From the NCBI RefSeq assembly GCF_900258505.1, contig NZ_LT984895.1, forward strand, positions 2,482,492-2,546,491: a stretch of DNA of 64,000 nt, written 5' to 3'. Shown in pieces: positions 51,687 to 61,671 of the stretch. Under the pieces are notes generated by a model that was given only the letters and a program-made list of their open reading frames with translations, searched no databases and had not been told where the DNA came from. The position numbers were made by a program, and so were the translations under genes. Every line of letters starts with the position of its first letter. Within the stretch, counting starts at the first letter, position 1. This DNA comes from Brachybacterium timonense. GTDB taxonomy: Bacteria > Actinomycetota > Actinomycetes > Actinomycetales > Dermabacteraceae.

Positions 51687-53714
51687 TCAGACGCGACCGG
51701 TGTGGCGCATCCAGCGATTGACGAACGTCGCCATCTGATCACGTTTGATGTTCACGAACGGCCGGAATGTGCCATCCGGCCAGCCGCGAGAGATCCCCGT
51801 CTCCGCGAGCCATCCGATCTCCTTATCGAAGACGACATCTGAGGTGACGTCCTTGAACATCTTCGAGCCTCGGGCCGACGTCTTGGGCTCCCCAGCGGCG
51901 CGGTACAGGAAGGCCGCGACGGCATCACGTTTGACGGGAATGAGCGGGCGGAATCGTTTGTCGGACCAGCCGCGCGCGATTCCAGACTCGTGAGCCCAGC
52001 ACAGTTCCTTGTAGAACACGAAGTCGCGTGAGACATCGACGAACGGCGAGTTACGCGGCGCCGTGTACCGGGGTGAACCGAGGGCACGATAAATGAACAC
52101 GATCATGGCGTCGCGCAGGTTGTCGTTATCCGGCCGGAAGGTGCGATCGCCCCACCCCGTGGTGACCTTCTTCGCAGCGAGGTCCTCGATCTCCAAGAAG
52201 AACACGCGCTCGGGCGGAACGTCCTTGAAGGTCCGCGTGACGAAACGCGTACGGCCACCCTCCAGCGCCGCAAGACCATGCTCGAAGGCCTGGATGGTGC
52301 GGGAACCGTCCTTCACGGGAGTACGGACAGGATGCCCCCACGACGGCTTCCAGGCCTTCGCGAAGGGAGAGGGCCACGCCTTCGTCGGTCGGCCTCCACC
52401 GGTGAGGATGATGCCGTTGGTGAGCAGTGTTGCGGTGTACCGACCTGCGGTATGCGCCCCATGCGTCACGGTGCCCAGGGCACGCTGACCGCCCGCCGCG
52501 TTGTAGGCGTCCAGATGCACCCGCCAGCCGCGGTCGATGAACGACTGGGCGCGGTTGCGGATCGCCCCCATCTGTCCGTAGAAAGCGTTGCCCGGGCAGT
52601 CGGTGTAGTTGACGTCGCGATGGGCGAACACACGCTGAAGTGAGATTTGCACGCCCGGTTTGAAACGGATCCGAGAGGTGGTCGGGGTCCAGGACTCTGT
52701 GGCCGAGACGCGATCCTTGAATGTGGTCAGCAGCTTCCACCCGATGATCTGCGCAACGGCTTCACGCGCGGCCCACGGCGGTGCGGCCGTGGAGTAATCG
52801 CCCATGACGGAGATGCCGAAGCTGCCAGTGTTGAAGCCGCGGGCATGGGCACCGGCGATGTTGCGATGCAGGCCTCCGCCGCGGCCCTCGAAGATCCGCC
52901 CGTACTTGTCGACCAGGATGTTGTAGCCGACGTCGGCCCAGCCCAGGGTTTGCGTGTGGTAGCTGTAGATGCCGCGCACGATCTGTGGCGACGTGGCGGA
53001 GCTGTACGAGTTCGAGCCTGCCGTGTGGTGGATGACGACAGCCTTCAGGTGATCAGCAGCCGAGGTCGAGCGCGCCCAGGACTCGTTCGCGCCCCACCCG
53101 GCGCGCGAGGTGTAGCTCGGCGACTGCGGGCCCAGCCGTGGGGTGGAGGGGTTGCTGGCGTTCGGGGTCGCGGAGGCCGCGGCATGTGCGCCTGCGGTCG
53201 CGGGACTCGAATCCTCGTCCGTCGGCGATGTTGTCACAACGTGGGCGATCAACTGGTCAGTCACGTCGGCGCCGTCCTGCGTGCCACGCACCTGGACGGC
53301 ATCAACCTCTCCGAGCCAGGCGAGCTCGGTAGCGGTCGCCTCATCCCCGGTCTCGGGATCGATCGCAACCTCAAGCTGGTACCAGGGGGACCACGTGCCG
53401 TCGAGCTGACGACCCCTCGCCTCCACGACAGGGTCAGACAGTGTATCGACCCACGTCACACCAACCATGGTCGCGAGCACATCGGTAATCTCGCGAGCCG
53501 GGGCACCGTCCTCGTCGACTGCACCCGCGGCCTGCAGCTCATGCTCAGTGATACGCGTGTCACCACCGGTCACCGAGGGGTCAGCGTGCGCAGGCTTCGA
53601 GGCGGCGATGACGAATGCCGCTGGCACACCCGCAGCTGTCGCTGCGAGAAGACCGCGACGGCTGAGTCCATCACGGCGAGTGGCATCGGATCGAGCAGGA
53701 TCGGACGGGAACAT
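51687..53714 (-). CDS. Exported N-acetylmuramoyl-L-alanine amidase with SLH repeats
   Basis: A 675-aa surface autolysin. The Tat signal is SRRGLLAATAAGVPAAFVIA, cut near PAHADP. An N-terminal beta-rich domain (about 50-200) precedes an amidase_2/PGRP domain: zinc His in AVVIHHTAGS (about 232), GYNILVDKYGRIFEGRGGG, and His/Cys in VFAHRDVNYTDCPG (about 363-376). After a spacer, three SLH repeats close the protein (TTGWGDRTFRPDNDN, IARGWSDKRFRPLIP, ISRGWPDGTFRPFVN). GGAG lies 8 nt upstream of the ATG. It should cleave the glycan-peptide amide bond. Confidence 0.92.
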   Translation of the reverse strand: MFPSDPARSDATRRDGLSRRGLLAATAAGVPAAFVIAASKPAHADPSVTGGDTRITEHELQAAGAVDEDGAPAREITDVLATMVGVTWVDTLSDPVVEARGRQLDGTWSPWYQLEVAIDPETGDEATATELAWLGEVDAVQVRGTQDGADVTDQLIAHVVTTSPTDEDSSPATAGAHAAASATPNASNPSTPRLGPQSPSYTSRAGWGANESWARSTSAADHLKAVVIHHTAGSNSYSSATSPQIVRGIYSYHTQTLGWADVGYNILVDKYGRIFEGRGGGLHRNIAGAHARGFNTGSFGISVMGDYSTAAPPWAAREAVAQIIGWKLLTTFKDRVSATESWTPTTSRIRFKPGVQISLQRVFAHRDVNYTDCPGNAFYGQMGAIRNRAQSFIDRGWRVHLDAYNAAGGQRALGTVTHGAHTAGRYTATLLTNGIILTGGGRPTKAWPSPFAKAWKPSWGHPVRTPVKDGSRTIQAFEHGLAALEGGRTRFVTRTFKDVPPERVFFLEIEDLAAKKVTTGWGDRTFRPDNDNLRDAMIVFIYRALGSPRYTAPRNSPFVDVSRDFVFYKELCWAHESGIARGWSDKRFRPLIPVKRDAVAAFLYRAAGEPKTSARGSKMFKDVTSDVVFDKEIGWLAETGISRGWPDGTFRPFVNIKRDQMATFVNRWMRHTGRV

Positions 53715-53935
53715 GGGGGAAGCTCCGTGCAGTCGGGGATGATGTGGGGGGCTCTCCGGCGCTCACGCGCGGGTCGAGAACGCGCCGATAAGGACGCCTC
53801 CACTGTAAAGCCGACTGTCCACAAGAACCATGAGACGGTTGACACCGGTACCTGTTCGTGCCGTCCCGTTCACTGAGCTGTGACCGGGATGTTGCACAGC
53901 CCGTGCCCCAGCCACTCGGTGATCACCCCGGGCAT

Positions 53936-53975
53936 GCACAGGGCGGGCCACCCGTCTGGGTGACCCGCCCTGTGC
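53936..53975 (-). terminator. Terminator of ribosomal protein superoperon
   Basis: An 18-bp stem with one mismatch (GCACAGGGCGGGCCACCC / GGGTGACCCGCCCTGTGC) and a 4-nt loop, 29 nt after the rplQ stop. The rest of the 290-bp gap up to the amidase start shows no gene. Confidence 0.8.
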
Positions 53976-54004
53976 ATGGGTACAGAGATAACTCCGCGGA
54001 AGGC

Positions 54005-54511
54005 TCAGGCCTCCTTGGCCGACTCCTCCGACGTCGCATCCTCTGCAACCGTCTCGTCAGATGCCGCATCCTCAGCAGCCGGAGCGTCGTCGTCCTTGGC
54101 GGCCTTCTTCGCGGCGCCCTCGGCCTCCTTCACAACGGCCTGCTTCGGCGAGTACTCCTCCTGAACCAGCTCAATGACGGCCATCGGGGCGTTGTCACCC
54201 TTGCGGGGGCCGACCTTGGTGATGCGGGTGTAGCCGCCGGGACGCTCGGCGAACATCGGCGCGATCTCCTCGAACAGGACGTACACAACGCCCTTATCGC
54301 GCACTGTGCGCATGACGCGGCGACGCGAGGCGAGATCACCCTTCTTCGCCTGGGTGATCAAGCGCTCTGCAACCGGACGCAGCCGCTTGGCACGCGACTC
54401 CGTGGTGCGGATGGACTTATGACGGAACAGTTCCGTCGCGAGGTTCGACAGAATCATCCGCTCATGGGCGGGGGATCCGCCGAGGCGCGCGCCCTTGGTG
54501 GGTGCAGGCAT
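54005..54511 (-). CDS. rplQ: 50S ribosomal protein L17
   Basis: Large-subunit protein of 168 aa. The core (about 1-118) starts [20 protein letters not shown] and includes [24 protein letters not shown]. The last 45 residues form an Ala/Glu/Asp-rich disordered tail ([20 protein letters not shown]), a common actinobacterial extension. It is 26 nt after rpoA and is the last gene before the superoperon terminator. Confidence 0.97.
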   Translation of the reverse strand: MPAPTKGARLGGSPAHERMILSNLATELFRHKSIRTTESRAKRLRPVAERLITQAKKGDLASRRRVMRTVRDKGVVYVLFEEIAPMFAERPGGYTRITKVGPRKGDNAPMAVIELVQEEYSPKQAVVKEAEGAAKKAAKDDDAPAAEDAASDETVAEDATSEESAKEA

Positions 54512-54537
54512 GGTCGTTCTCCTAGATCAGATGAAGG

Positions 54538-55533
54538 TCAGTACTGGTCGCCGAAGCCGTCGGAGTAGGAATCCAGCGAGGACGGGTCGAACCCGGCCGG
54601 GGAATCCTTCAGCGACAGGCCGAGGTCGGCGAGCTTCGCCTTGACCTCGTCGATGGACTTCTGGCCGAAGTTGCGGATGTCAAGCAGGTCCGCCTCGGAG
54701 CGGGCCACGAGCTCGCCCACAGTGTGCACGCCCTCGCGCATGAGGCAGTTGTAGGACCGCACGGTGAGGTTCAGCTCGTTGATCGACAGGGCGAGGTCTG
54801 CGGCCATGGCCTGGTCAGTGGGCGAGGGGCCGATCTCGATACCCTCCGCCTCCTGGTTCAGCTCATGGGCCAGCCCGAACAGCTCCACCAGGGTCTTGCC
54901 TGCGGACGCGATGGCGTCACGCGGGGAGATAGCGGGCTTGGTCTCGACGTCCACGATGAGGCGGTCGAAGTCCGTGCGCTGCTCGACACGGGTGGCCTCG
55001 ACCTTGTAGGTCACCTTGAGCACAGGCGAGTAGATCGAGTCGACCGGAATGCGACCGATCTCGCCGTCGACGCCCTTGTTCTGCGAGGCGGACACGTAGC
55101 CACGGCCACGCTCGACGATCAGCTCGATCTCCAGCCGGCCCTTGTCGTTCAGGGTCGCGATGTGCAGATCCGGGTTGTGGATCTCCACGCCGGCAGGCGG
55201 GGTGATGTCGCCAGCGGTGACCCGGCCCTCGCCCTCCTTGCGCAGGTACATCACGACAGGCTCATCGTTCTCCGAGGAGACGACGAGGTTCTTGATGTTG
55301 AGGATGATCTCGGTGACGTCCTCCTTGACTCCGGGAACGGTGCTGAACTCATGCAGCACACCGTCGATCCGGATCGAGGTGACCGACGCACCAGGGATGG
55401 AGGAGAGCAGAGTCCGACGCAGCGAGTTGCCGAGCGTGTAACCGAAGCCGGGCTCGAGCGGCTCGATGACGAACCGGGAGCGGTTTTCCGACACGACCTC
55501 TTCGGTCAGCGTGGGGCGCTGTGCGATGAGCAC
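54538..55533 (-). CDS. rpoA: DNA-directed RNA polymerase subunit alpha
   Basis: A 331-aa alpha subunit. The N-terminal assembly domain begins [20 protein letters not shown] with [20 protein letters not shown]; the C-terminal domain carries the helix-hairpin-helix [20 protein letters not shown] used for UP-element and activator contact. The start is GTG 55533 with AGAAAGG upstream. An inverted repeat lies in the short leader. rpsD, which is located just before rpoA in mycobacteria, is absent here. Confidence 0.98.
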   Translation of the reverse strand: MLIAQRPTLTEEVVSENRSRFVIEPLEPGFGYTLGNSLRRTLLSSIPGASVTSIRIDGVLHEFSTVPGVKEDVTEIILNIKNLVVSSENDEPVVMYLRKEGEGRVTAGDITPPAGVEIHNPDLHIATLNDKGRLEIELIVERGRGYVSASQNKGVDGEIGRIPVDSIYSPVLKVTYKVEATRVEQRTDFDRLIVDVETKPAISPRDAIASAGKTLVELFGLAHELNQEAEGIEIGPSPTDQAMAADLALSINELNLTVRSYNCLMREGVHTVGELVARSEADLLDIRNFGQKSIDEVKAKLADLGLSLKDSPAGFDPSSLDSYSDGFGDQY

Positions 55534-55551
55534 GGTATGTGTCCTTTCTGC

Positions 55552-55573
55552 GAGCGTCCGCTATATGACGCTC
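55552..55573 (-). promoter_or_regulatory. Inverted repeat before rpoA
   Basis: GAGCGTC and GACGCTC around 8 nt, ending 18 nt before the rpoA start and just upstream of its ribosome binding site. The loop contains a TATAG sequence. It may be a leader hairpin or an internal promoter with an operator. Confidence 0.3.
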
Positions 55574-55684
55574 AGAAGGGGGCGGTGGCCAGGTGGAGGT
55601 GAAAGGTCCGGTGCGCACGACCCAGCGGGGCCGTGAGCGGCTGGCCACGATCAGCGCCGACGGGCACGATCGCGGCCGGAATGC

Positions 55685-56089
55685 TCAGACGCGGCGGCGC
55701 TTCGGCGGGCGAGTGCCGTTGTGGGCCTGGGGGGTGACGTCCTGGATGGAGCCGACCTCGAGACCGGTGGCGGTCAGCGAGCGGATCGCGGTCTCGCGAC
55801 CGGAGCCCGGGCCCTTCACGAAGACGTCGACCTTCTTCAGGCCGTGCTCCTGGGCGCGGCGAGCAGCGGCCTCGGCGGCCATCTGCGCGGCGTACGGGGT
55901 GGACTTGCGTGAGCCCTTGAAGCCGACCTGTCCGGCGGAGGCCCAGGAGATCACAGCGCCGGTCGGGTCGGTGATCGACACGATGGTGTTGTTGAAGGTG
56001 CTCTTGATATGAGCCTGGCCGTTGACGATGTTCTTCTTGTCCTTGCGGCGAGGCTTGCGCGCCGCGGACGAGCGGGTCTTGGTTGCCAT
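55685..56089 (-). CDS. rpsK: 30S ribosomal protein S11
   Basis: Platform protein of the small subunit, 134 aa. It has the conserved [20 protein letters not shown] and the C-terminal [20 protein letters not shown] followed by the basic PKRRRV. The N-terminal 15 residues are Lys/Arg-rich. It lies 109 nt after rpsM and 151 nt before rpoA. Confidence 0.98.
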   Translation of the reverse strand: MATKTRSSAARKPRRKDKKNIVNGQAHIKSTFNNTIVSITDPTGAVISWASAGQVGFKGSRKSTPYAAQMAAEAAARRAQEHGLKKVDVFVKGPGSGRETAIRSLTATGLEVGSIQDVTPQAHNGTRPPKRRRV

Positions 56090-56198
56090 GCGGGAGAACT
56101 CCTCGAGTGGGTTCAGGTGATCGATGCGCCGGCTGCCTCAGCGGCGCGGAGTGTCTGCGATACGGCGGCGCACCGGGCGAGCCCAGGGCCGCCGCGGA

Positions 56199-56573
56199 TC
56201 AGCGGGCCTTCTTCTTGCCAGCCACAGTGCGCTTGGGGCCCTTGCGGGTGCGCGCATTGGTCTTGGTGCGCTGACCGCGCACGGGAAGACCACGACGGTG
56301 ACGCAGTCCCTCGTAGCTGCCGATCTCGACCTTGCGACGGATGTCTGCGGCGACCTCGCGCCGCAGGTCACCTTCGACCCGGTAGTTCGCCTCAATGTGG
56401 TCGCGCAGCTTGACGAGCTCGTCGTCACTCAGTTCGCGCACGCGCTTGTCGCCGGAGACGCCGGTTGCGGCCAGGGTCTCCTGGGCGCGGGTGCGTCCCA
56501 CGCCGAAGATGTACGTCAGGGCGACCTCGAGGCGCTTTTCGCGCGGCAGATCGACTCCTACCAGACGTGCCAT
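56199..56573 (-). CDS. rpsM: 30S ribosomal protein S13
   Basis: Head protein of the small subunit that contacts P-site tRNA and L5. The 124-aa product starts [20 protein letters not shown] and contains [20 protein letters not shown] and the basic C-terminal [13 protein letters not shown]. It follows rpmJ by 169 nt. Confidence 0.98.
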   Translation of the reverse strand: MARLVGVDLPREKRLEVALTYIFGVGRTRAQETLAATGVSGDKRVRELSDDELVKLRDHIEANYRVEGDLRREVAADIRRKVEIGSYEGLRHRRGLPVRGQRTKTNARTRKGPKRTVAGKKKAR

Positions 56574-56742
56574 GTGCAGTTACTCCTACTGTTGCGGAGG
56601 CCTGAGTCGACATCTCGCCGGGTCTGCTCCCGACGCCGCGGCCTCCGTCCGCGGGTGGCCGGCCCTGAGGCCGGTGATGTCGTCTCTTCTGTTGTGGTGC
56701 CGCGGTGCGGCGGTGTCACGCAGGTGACCGGGTGAGCTGTGC

Positions 56743-56856
56743 TCAGCCCTGGCGCTGCTTGTGACGAGGGTTCGTGCAGATCACCATGACGCGTGCGTGG
56801 CGACGGATCACCCTGCAGTTGTCACAGATCGGCTTGACGCTCGGCTTGACCTTCAT
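56743..56856 (-). CDS. rpmJ: 50S ribosomal protein L36
   Basis: A 37-aa zinc-ribbon protein ([20 protein letters not shown]...) with ligands Cys11, Cys14, Cys27 and His32, so it is the zinc-binding C+ form. It is too short for most gene callers but sits in its standard place between infA and rpsM. Confidence 0.97.
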   Translation of the reverse strand: MKVKPSVKPICDNCRVIRRHARVMVICTNPRHKQRQG

Positions 56857-56928
56857 TTCTTCCTTCTCCCCGGAGGGGCGACGATGCCGCTCCCCCGACG
56901 CTTCATGACCTGGATGGCCCGGTCGGGC

Positions 56929-57150
56929 TCACTTGTAGCGGTAGACGATGCGGCCACGGTCCAGGTCGTACGGGCTCAGCTCGACGACCACGCGGTCCTC
57001 GGGAAGGATGCGGATGTAATGCTGGCGCATCTTCCCGGAGATGTGCGCGAGCACCATGTGGCCGTTGTCGAGCTCCACCCGGAAACGCGCATTCGCAAGC
57101 GCCTCCGAGACCGTGCCCTCGACCTCGATCACGCCGTCCTTCTTGGCCAT
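56929..57150 (-). CDS. infA: Translation initiation factor IF-1
   Basis: A 73-aa OB-fold factor that blocks the A site during initiation. It starts [20 protein letters not shown], with GGGAGG 4 nt upstream, and ends [10 protein letters not shown]. The longer ORF upstream is leader sequence. The order map-infA-rpmJ-rpsM is standard. Confidence 0.97.
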   Translation of the reverse strand: MAKKDGVIEVEGTVSEALANARFRVELDNGHMVLAHISGKMRQHYIRILPEDRVVVELSPYDLDRGRIVYRYK

Positions 57151-57376
57151 GCCTCCCCAATCTCCATACTGCCGATGCAGTACGGTTCCGGTGTCGTCCC
57201 GTGCACTCGCCAGCCCGGCGGGCTCACGGTGCGCACAGCAGGCGGCCGTTTCCACGTCATCGATCCGTCGCCGACGACACAGACACCCGGCACACCCGAT
57301 CGACCAGCCTACACGCCGCTACCCCCACGCGCGAGAGGTCTGGCGGATGACGCCCGTCACGCCTGTGGGTCTGCAT

Positions 57377-58219
57377 TCACCCCTGGAGAGGGTCCGGTGC
57401 GGCAGTGATGCCCAGCTCGGCAAGTCGAGCCGCTCCCCCGTCGGCGGCTGTGAGCACCACCAGGCCCTGCGCAGTGACCGCGACGGAGTGTTCCCAGTGG
57501 GCGGCGCGCCCACCGCCGGTGGTGCGGACCGTCCAGTCATCGGCCTCGATGCGGTAACCGCCCGGACCTTGAATCAGCATCGGCTCGATCGCCACGCACA
57601 TGCCGGGGCGAACCCTGGGCCCGCGCGAACGGGTGCGGTAGTTCATGACGTCCGGCGGCTGATGCATGGCACTTCCGATGCCATGTCCACCGAAGTCCTC
57701 CAAGTGGGAGAGGGTCTCCCCCGCTGCTTCGGTGACGAAGTCTTCGATGGCTGCGCCGACATCGCCGACCCGCTGGGCGGTCGCGAGCGCCGCGATACCG
57801 GCCCACAGTGCTTGTTCGGTGATCTGAACCAGGTCGACGTCGGCCTGACGACGAGGCGATCCCACGATGTGCGTGCGGGCAGCATCGGAGTGCCACCCCT
57901 CCACGATGCAGCCGCCGTCAATGGACACCACGTCTCCCTCGGCGAGCGCCTGATCGTCGGGGATGCCATGGACCACCACGTCATTCACGGAGATGCACAC
58001 CGTGGCGGGGTAGCCCATGTATCCCTTGAAGTTCGACGTGGCGCCAGCGTCTCGGATCATGCGCTCAGCGAGCTGATCGAGCTCTTTCGTGGTCACGCCG
58101 GGCCTGATGGCCTCCTCAAGCGCATCGTGGACGCGATGGAGCAGCAGGCCGCTGCGGCGCATCAGCGCGATCTGCTCGGGGGTCTTCAGCTCAACGCGTT
58201 CGCGTCGCAGACCGCGCAT
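57377..58219 (-). CDS. map: Methionine aminopeptidase, type I
   Basis: Removes initiator Met from nascent proteins. The 280-aa product has metal ligands in VVSIDGGCIVEGWHSDAART (Asp pair), the His in GHGIGSAMHQPPDV, and the two Glu in AIEPMLIQG and WEHSVAVT. It begins 1 nt inside the adk stop (TGATG), so the genes are coupled. A C-terminal extension of about 15 residues follows the fold. Confidence 0.97.
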   Translation of the reverse strand: MRGLRRERVELKTPEQIALMRRSGLLLHRVHDALEEAIRPGVTTKELDQLAERMIRDAGATSNFKGYMGYPATVCISVNDVVVHGIPDDQALAEGDVVSIDGGCIVEGWHSDAARTHIVGSPRRQADVDLVQITEQALWAGIAALATAQRVGDVGAAIEDFVTEAAGETLSHLEDFGGHGIGSAMHQPPDVMNYRTRSRGPRVRPGMCVAIEPMLIQGPGGYRIEADDWTVRTTGGGRAAHWEHSVAVTAQGLVVLTAADGGAARLAELGITAAPDPLQG

Positions 58220-58815
58220 CAGGCGCCGAGAACCTGCAACAGGGCGGTGGTCACATCATCGATGCTACGCATGCCATCCACCCGGCGCAGCAGGCCGCGC
58301 TTCTCGTAGACCTCCACCAGCGGCGTGGTCTGCTCCCGGTAGACCTCGATGCGCTTGCGGATGGTCTCCTCGGTGTCATCACTGCGACCCTGCTCGGCGC
58401 CGCGGGCGATCAGGCGCTCGACCACGGCGTCGTAATCCACCTCGAGCATGAGCACGGCATCCAGAGCGGAACCGGCCTCATCGAGCATCGCGTCGAGGGC
58501 GTCAACCTGCGCGAGGGTCCGCGGGTAGCCGTCCAGCAGGAAGCCTGCCTGCGCATCATCCTCGGCAAGGCGTGAGCGCACCATGTCGTTCGTGACCTCA
58601 TCGGGCACGTACTCACCCTTGTCGATGTATGACTTCGCCAGCACGCCCAGCTCAGTCTCGCCCGAGACGTTGGCCCGGAAGATGTCGCCGGTGGAGATGG
58701 CGGGGATGGATAGCGCGCTGCTGATGCGGGCCGCCTGCGTGCCCTTGCCCGCTCCCGGCGGGCCGACGATGAGCAGGCGACGAGCGGCCGCAGGGCCGTC
58801 AGGGGTGGTAGTCAC
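58219..58815 (-). CDS. adk: Adenylate kinase
   Basis: Balances AMP, ADP and ATP. The 198-aa product is the short form without zinc-binding lid. The P-loop is IVGPPGAGKGTQA (about 16-28); AISTGDIFRANV and FLLDGYPRTLAQVDAL complete the AMP and nucleotide sites. The start overlaps secY by 4 nt. Residues 2-12 (TTTPDGPAAAR) are an extra short N-terminal stretch. Confidence 0.97.
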   Translation of the reverse strand: MTTTPDGPAAARRLLIVGPPGAGKGTQAARISSALSIPAISTGDIFRANVSGETELGVLAKSYIDKGEYVPDEVTNDMVRSRLAEDDAQAGFLLDGYPRTLAQVDALDAMLDEAGSALDAVLMLEVDYDAVVERLIARGAEQGRSDDTEETIRKRIEVYREQTTPLVEVYEKRGLLRRVDGMRSIDDVTTALLQVLGA

Positions 58816-60116
58816 CGGAGGATCCCTTCGTAGTGGTGCTGCTGGAGCTTGGCGTCGATCTGCTTCACGGTGTCCAAGCCGACGCCGATGATGATCAGCA
58901 CGGAAGCGCCGCCCAGTGGGAAGTCCTGCGAGGCACCCAGCAGGACGAAGGCAAGCAGCGGCATCAAGGCGATCACCGCGAGGTAGATCGCGCCCGGCGT
59001 CTGGATCCGGTTGATCACGTACTGCAGGTAGCGCTCCGTGGGTTTACCGGCGCGCACGCCCGGGACAAAGCCTCCGTACTTCTTCATGTTGTCGGCGATC
59101 TCCTCAGCGTTGAAAGTGATCGACACATAGAAGAAGGCGAAGAAGATGATCAGGGCCACGTACACCACGGCGTAGACCCAGGAGAAGGAGAAGCCCATCA
59201 CCAGGTTGGAGTTGATCCACTGCACCCAACCGTCCGAGGGGTTGCCGAAGGAAGCGGCCATCTGCGGCAGGGCGAGGATCGACGTAGCGAAGATGACCGG
59301 GATGACACCGGCCTGGTTCACCTTGATCGGAATGTAGGTCGAGGTACCGCCGTACATCCGGCGTCCTACCATCCGCTTGGCGTACTGCACGGGGATGCGG
59401 CGCTGGGACTGCTCCACGAACACCACGCCAACCATCACCACGAGCGCGACGAGCGCCACGAGCGCGGTGGTCAGCCACCCCTTGATCTGGTGGATCTGTC
59501 CGAAGGCCATGGGGAACGACGCGGCGATCGACGTAAAGATCAGCAGCGACATACCGTTGCCCACGCCGCGTTCGGTGATCATCTCACCCATCCACATGAT
59601 CAGCACGGTGCCGACGGTCATGGTGAGAACCATGAGCAGAAGGGTCGGGATCGACTCGTCCGGCACGACATCCAGCTGGCAGCCGACGAAGAAGTTGCCG
59701 GAGCGCACCAGCGTGATGATCGTGGTGGACTGCAGGATCGCCAGACCGATCGTGAGGTAGCGGGTGTACTGGGTGAGCTTCGCGGTGCCGGCCTGCCCCT
59801 CCTTGTGGAGCGCCTCGAAGCGAGGGATCACCACGCGCAGAAGCTGCACGATGATCGAAGCCGTGATGTAGGGCATCACGCCGAGGGCGAAGACCGACAA
59901 CTGCAGCAGAGCACCGCCGGAGAACATGTTCACCAGTCCCAGCGCGCCGCCGCCCTGGGCCGTGAGTGCCTGCTCGGAGCAGATCGTCACGTTCGTGTAG
60001 TCGAAGCCGGGGGTCGGCACGAACACACCGAAGCGGTAGATCGCGAGCAGGCCGAGGGTGAAGAAGATCTTCGCCCGCAGCTCGGGGGTGCGCATCGCGC
60101 GGATGAACGCGTTCAC
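58812..60116 (-). CDS. secY: Protein translocase subunit SecY
   Basis: Channel subunit of the Sec translocon, 434 aa with ten membrane helices. It starts MNAFIRAMRTPELRAKIFFT. The plug region follows helix 1, and the conserved cytoplasmic loops RRIPVQYAKRMVGRR and KKYGGFVPGVRAGKPTERYL are present. It is separated from rplO by 173 nt, a long gap for this cluster, in which I see no gene. Confidence 0.98.
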   Translation of the reverse strand: MNAFIRAMRTPELRAKIFFTLGLLAIYRFGVFVPTPGFDYTNVTICSEQALTAQGGGALGLVNMFSGGALLQLSVFALGVMPYITASIIVQLLRVVIPRFEALHKEGQAGTAKLTQYTRYLTIGLAILQSTTIITLVRSGNFFVGCQLDVVPDESIPTLLLMVLTMTVGTVLIMWMGEMITERGVGNGMSLLIFTSIAASFPMAFGQIHQIKGWLTTALVALVALVVMVGVVFVEQSQRRIPVQYAKRMVGRRMYGGTSTYIPIKVNQAGVIPVIFATSILALPQMAASFGNPSDGWVQWINSNLVMGFSFSWVYAVVYVALIIFFAFFYVSITFNAEEIADNMKKYGGFVPGVRAGKPTERYLQYVINRIQTPGAIYLAVIALMPLLAFVLLGASQDFPLGGASVLIIIGVGLDTVKQIDAKLQQHHYEGILR

Positions 60117-60289
60117 CGATTTTCCTCCTGGAGGTCCCGGGACGGGCCGGGTCTCCCATCGTGCATCACGGCACGAGGGCCCGCAGCGCAGTGGGGCGTC
60201 CCGACGGGGCCTGCTGGCCCTCGAATGAGATGACGGGGCACCGCGGCACAGGCTATTGCGCGCCGCGATGCCCCGTCAAAAAGAGAGAT

Positions 60290-60763
60290 TCACGCAAGCG
60301 TGACGGATCCGCCCGCCGCCGTGATCTTCTGCTCCGCCGAGGCGGAGAACTTCTGGGCGGTCACGTCGAGCTTGACGCTGACGTCACCGGTGCCGAGCAC
60401 CTTGACCGGCTGATTCTTGCGCACGGCGCCCTTGGCAACGAGGTCCTCGACCGTGACAGTGCCGCCCTCGGGGAACAGCTCCTGCAGGGTCGCCAGGTTC
60501 ACCACCTGGTACTCAACGCGGAAGGGGTTGGTGAAGCCGCGCAGCTTCGGCAGGCGCATGTGCAGCGGCATCTGGCCGCCCTCGAAGCCCGCCGGCACCT
60601 GGTAACGAGCCTTCGTGCCCTTGGTGCCTCGGCCAGCGGTCTTGCCCTTGGAGGCCTCACCACGGCCCACGCGGGTACGCGCGGTCTTAGCACCGGGCGC
60701 GGGGCGCAGGTCATGGAGCTTCATCGGAGAGTCGGTGCTCTCCGTCGTGTTGTCCTTGCTCAT
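60290..60763 (-). CDS. rplO: 50S ribosomal protein L15
   Basis: A 157-aa assembly protein. Its Gly-rich N-terminal tail ([20 protein letters not shown]) reaches into 23S rRNA, and the globular part contains [16 protein letters not shown]. It begins 2 nt after the rpmD stop. Confidence 0.98.
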   Translation of the reverse strand: MSKDNTTESTDSPMKLHDLRPAPGAKTARTRVGRGEASKGKTAGRGTKGTKARYQVPAGFEGGQMPLHMRLPKLRGFTNPFRVEYQVVNLATLQELFPEGGTVTVEDLVAKGAVRKNQPVKVLGTGDVSVKLDVTAQKFSASAEQKITAAGGSVTLA

Positions 60764-60765
60764 GG

Positions 60766-60945
60766 TCAGTCCACCTCTTCGACCGTCACCAGGTGGGTGA
60801 CGGCGCGGATCATGCCGCGGATCTCGGGGCGGTCCTCCTTCACCACGGTGTCACCGATGCGCTTGAGGCCGAGGCCGCGCAGGGTGGCACGCTGGTTCTG
60901 GTTACCGCCGATGACGGAGCGGGTCTGGGTCACCTTCAGCTGCAT
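60766..60945 (-). CDS. rpmD: 50S ribosomal protein L30
   Basis: A 59-aa protein ([20 protein letters not shown]...) with the L30 core [20 protein letters not shown] and end [11 protein letters not shown]. Its ATG overlaps the rpsE stop by 1 nt (TGATG). Confidence 0.97.
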   Translation of the reverse strand: MQLKVTQTRSVIGGNQNQRATLRGLGLKRIGDTVVKEDRPEIRGMIRAVTHLVTVEEVD

Positions 60946-61634
60946 CAGGCACCCACCTTCTCGGCGCGGGCCGCGGCGCGACCCTCAGCCTGTGCACGCA
61001 GGAGCGGCGCCGGGGCGACGTCCTCGACCGGCAGGCCGCGGCGGGCGGCCACAGCCTCGGGCTCCTCGAGCTGCTTGAGAGCATCGACGGTGGCGCGCAC
61101 GATATTGATCGCGTTAGCCGAGCCCATCGACTTCGACAGCACGTCGTGCACGCCGCCGCACTCGAGGACAGCGCGCACCGGACCACCGGCGATCACGCCG
61201 GTACCCGGAGCCGCGGGGCGCAGCAGCACGATGCCGGCCGCGTCCTCGCCCTGCACCGGGTGGACGATCGTCTTCTGGACGCGGGGGATGCGGAAGAAGT
61301 TCTTCTTCGCCTCCTCAACGCCCTTGGAGATCGCTGCCGGCACCTCCTTGGCCTTGCCGTAGCCGACTCCGACGGTGCCATCGCCGTCACCGACCACGAC
61401 CAGCGCGGTGAAGGTGAAGCGACGGCCGCCCTTGACGACCTTGCCCACGCGGTTGATGCTCACCACGCGCTCGAGGAAAGCGTTCTTGTCGTCCTGCTGG
61501 CCGCGATCGCGGCCACCACGGCGACCGCCGCGCTCCTCGTTGTTGCCGCGGCGACCGCGCTCGCGATCCTCGCCGCTGTTCTCGCCCCGCCGGCCGTTGG
61601 CCGCGGGACCGTTGTTCCGCTGCTGTGCAGCCAT
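60945..61634 (-). CDS. rpsE: 30S ribosomal protein S5
   Basis: A 229-aa protein of the decoding region. The conserved core begins near [20 protein letters not shown] and includes [18 protein letters not shown] 61634 gives a long N-terminal extension (residues 2-50) rich in Arg, Gly and Asn ([18 protein letters not shown]), resembling RGG-type RNA-binding tails and known from other actinobacteria. The C-terminus is Ala/Arg-rich. Confidence 0.97.
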   Translation of the reverse strand: MAAQQRNNGPAANGRRGENSGEDRERGRRGNNEERGGRRGGRDRGQQDDKNAFLERVVSINRVGKVVKGGRRFTFTALVVVGDGDGTVGVGYGKAKEVPAAISKGVEEAKKNFFRIPRVQKTIVHPVQGEDAAGIVLLRPAAPGTGVIAGGPVRAVLECGGVHDVLSKSMGSANAINIVRATVDALKQLEEPEAVAARRGLPVEDVAPAPLLRAQAEGRAAARAEKVGA

Positions 61635-61671
61635 GTTCAGATCCTCTTCTCGTCCAGTGTCCGGAGGGCGT

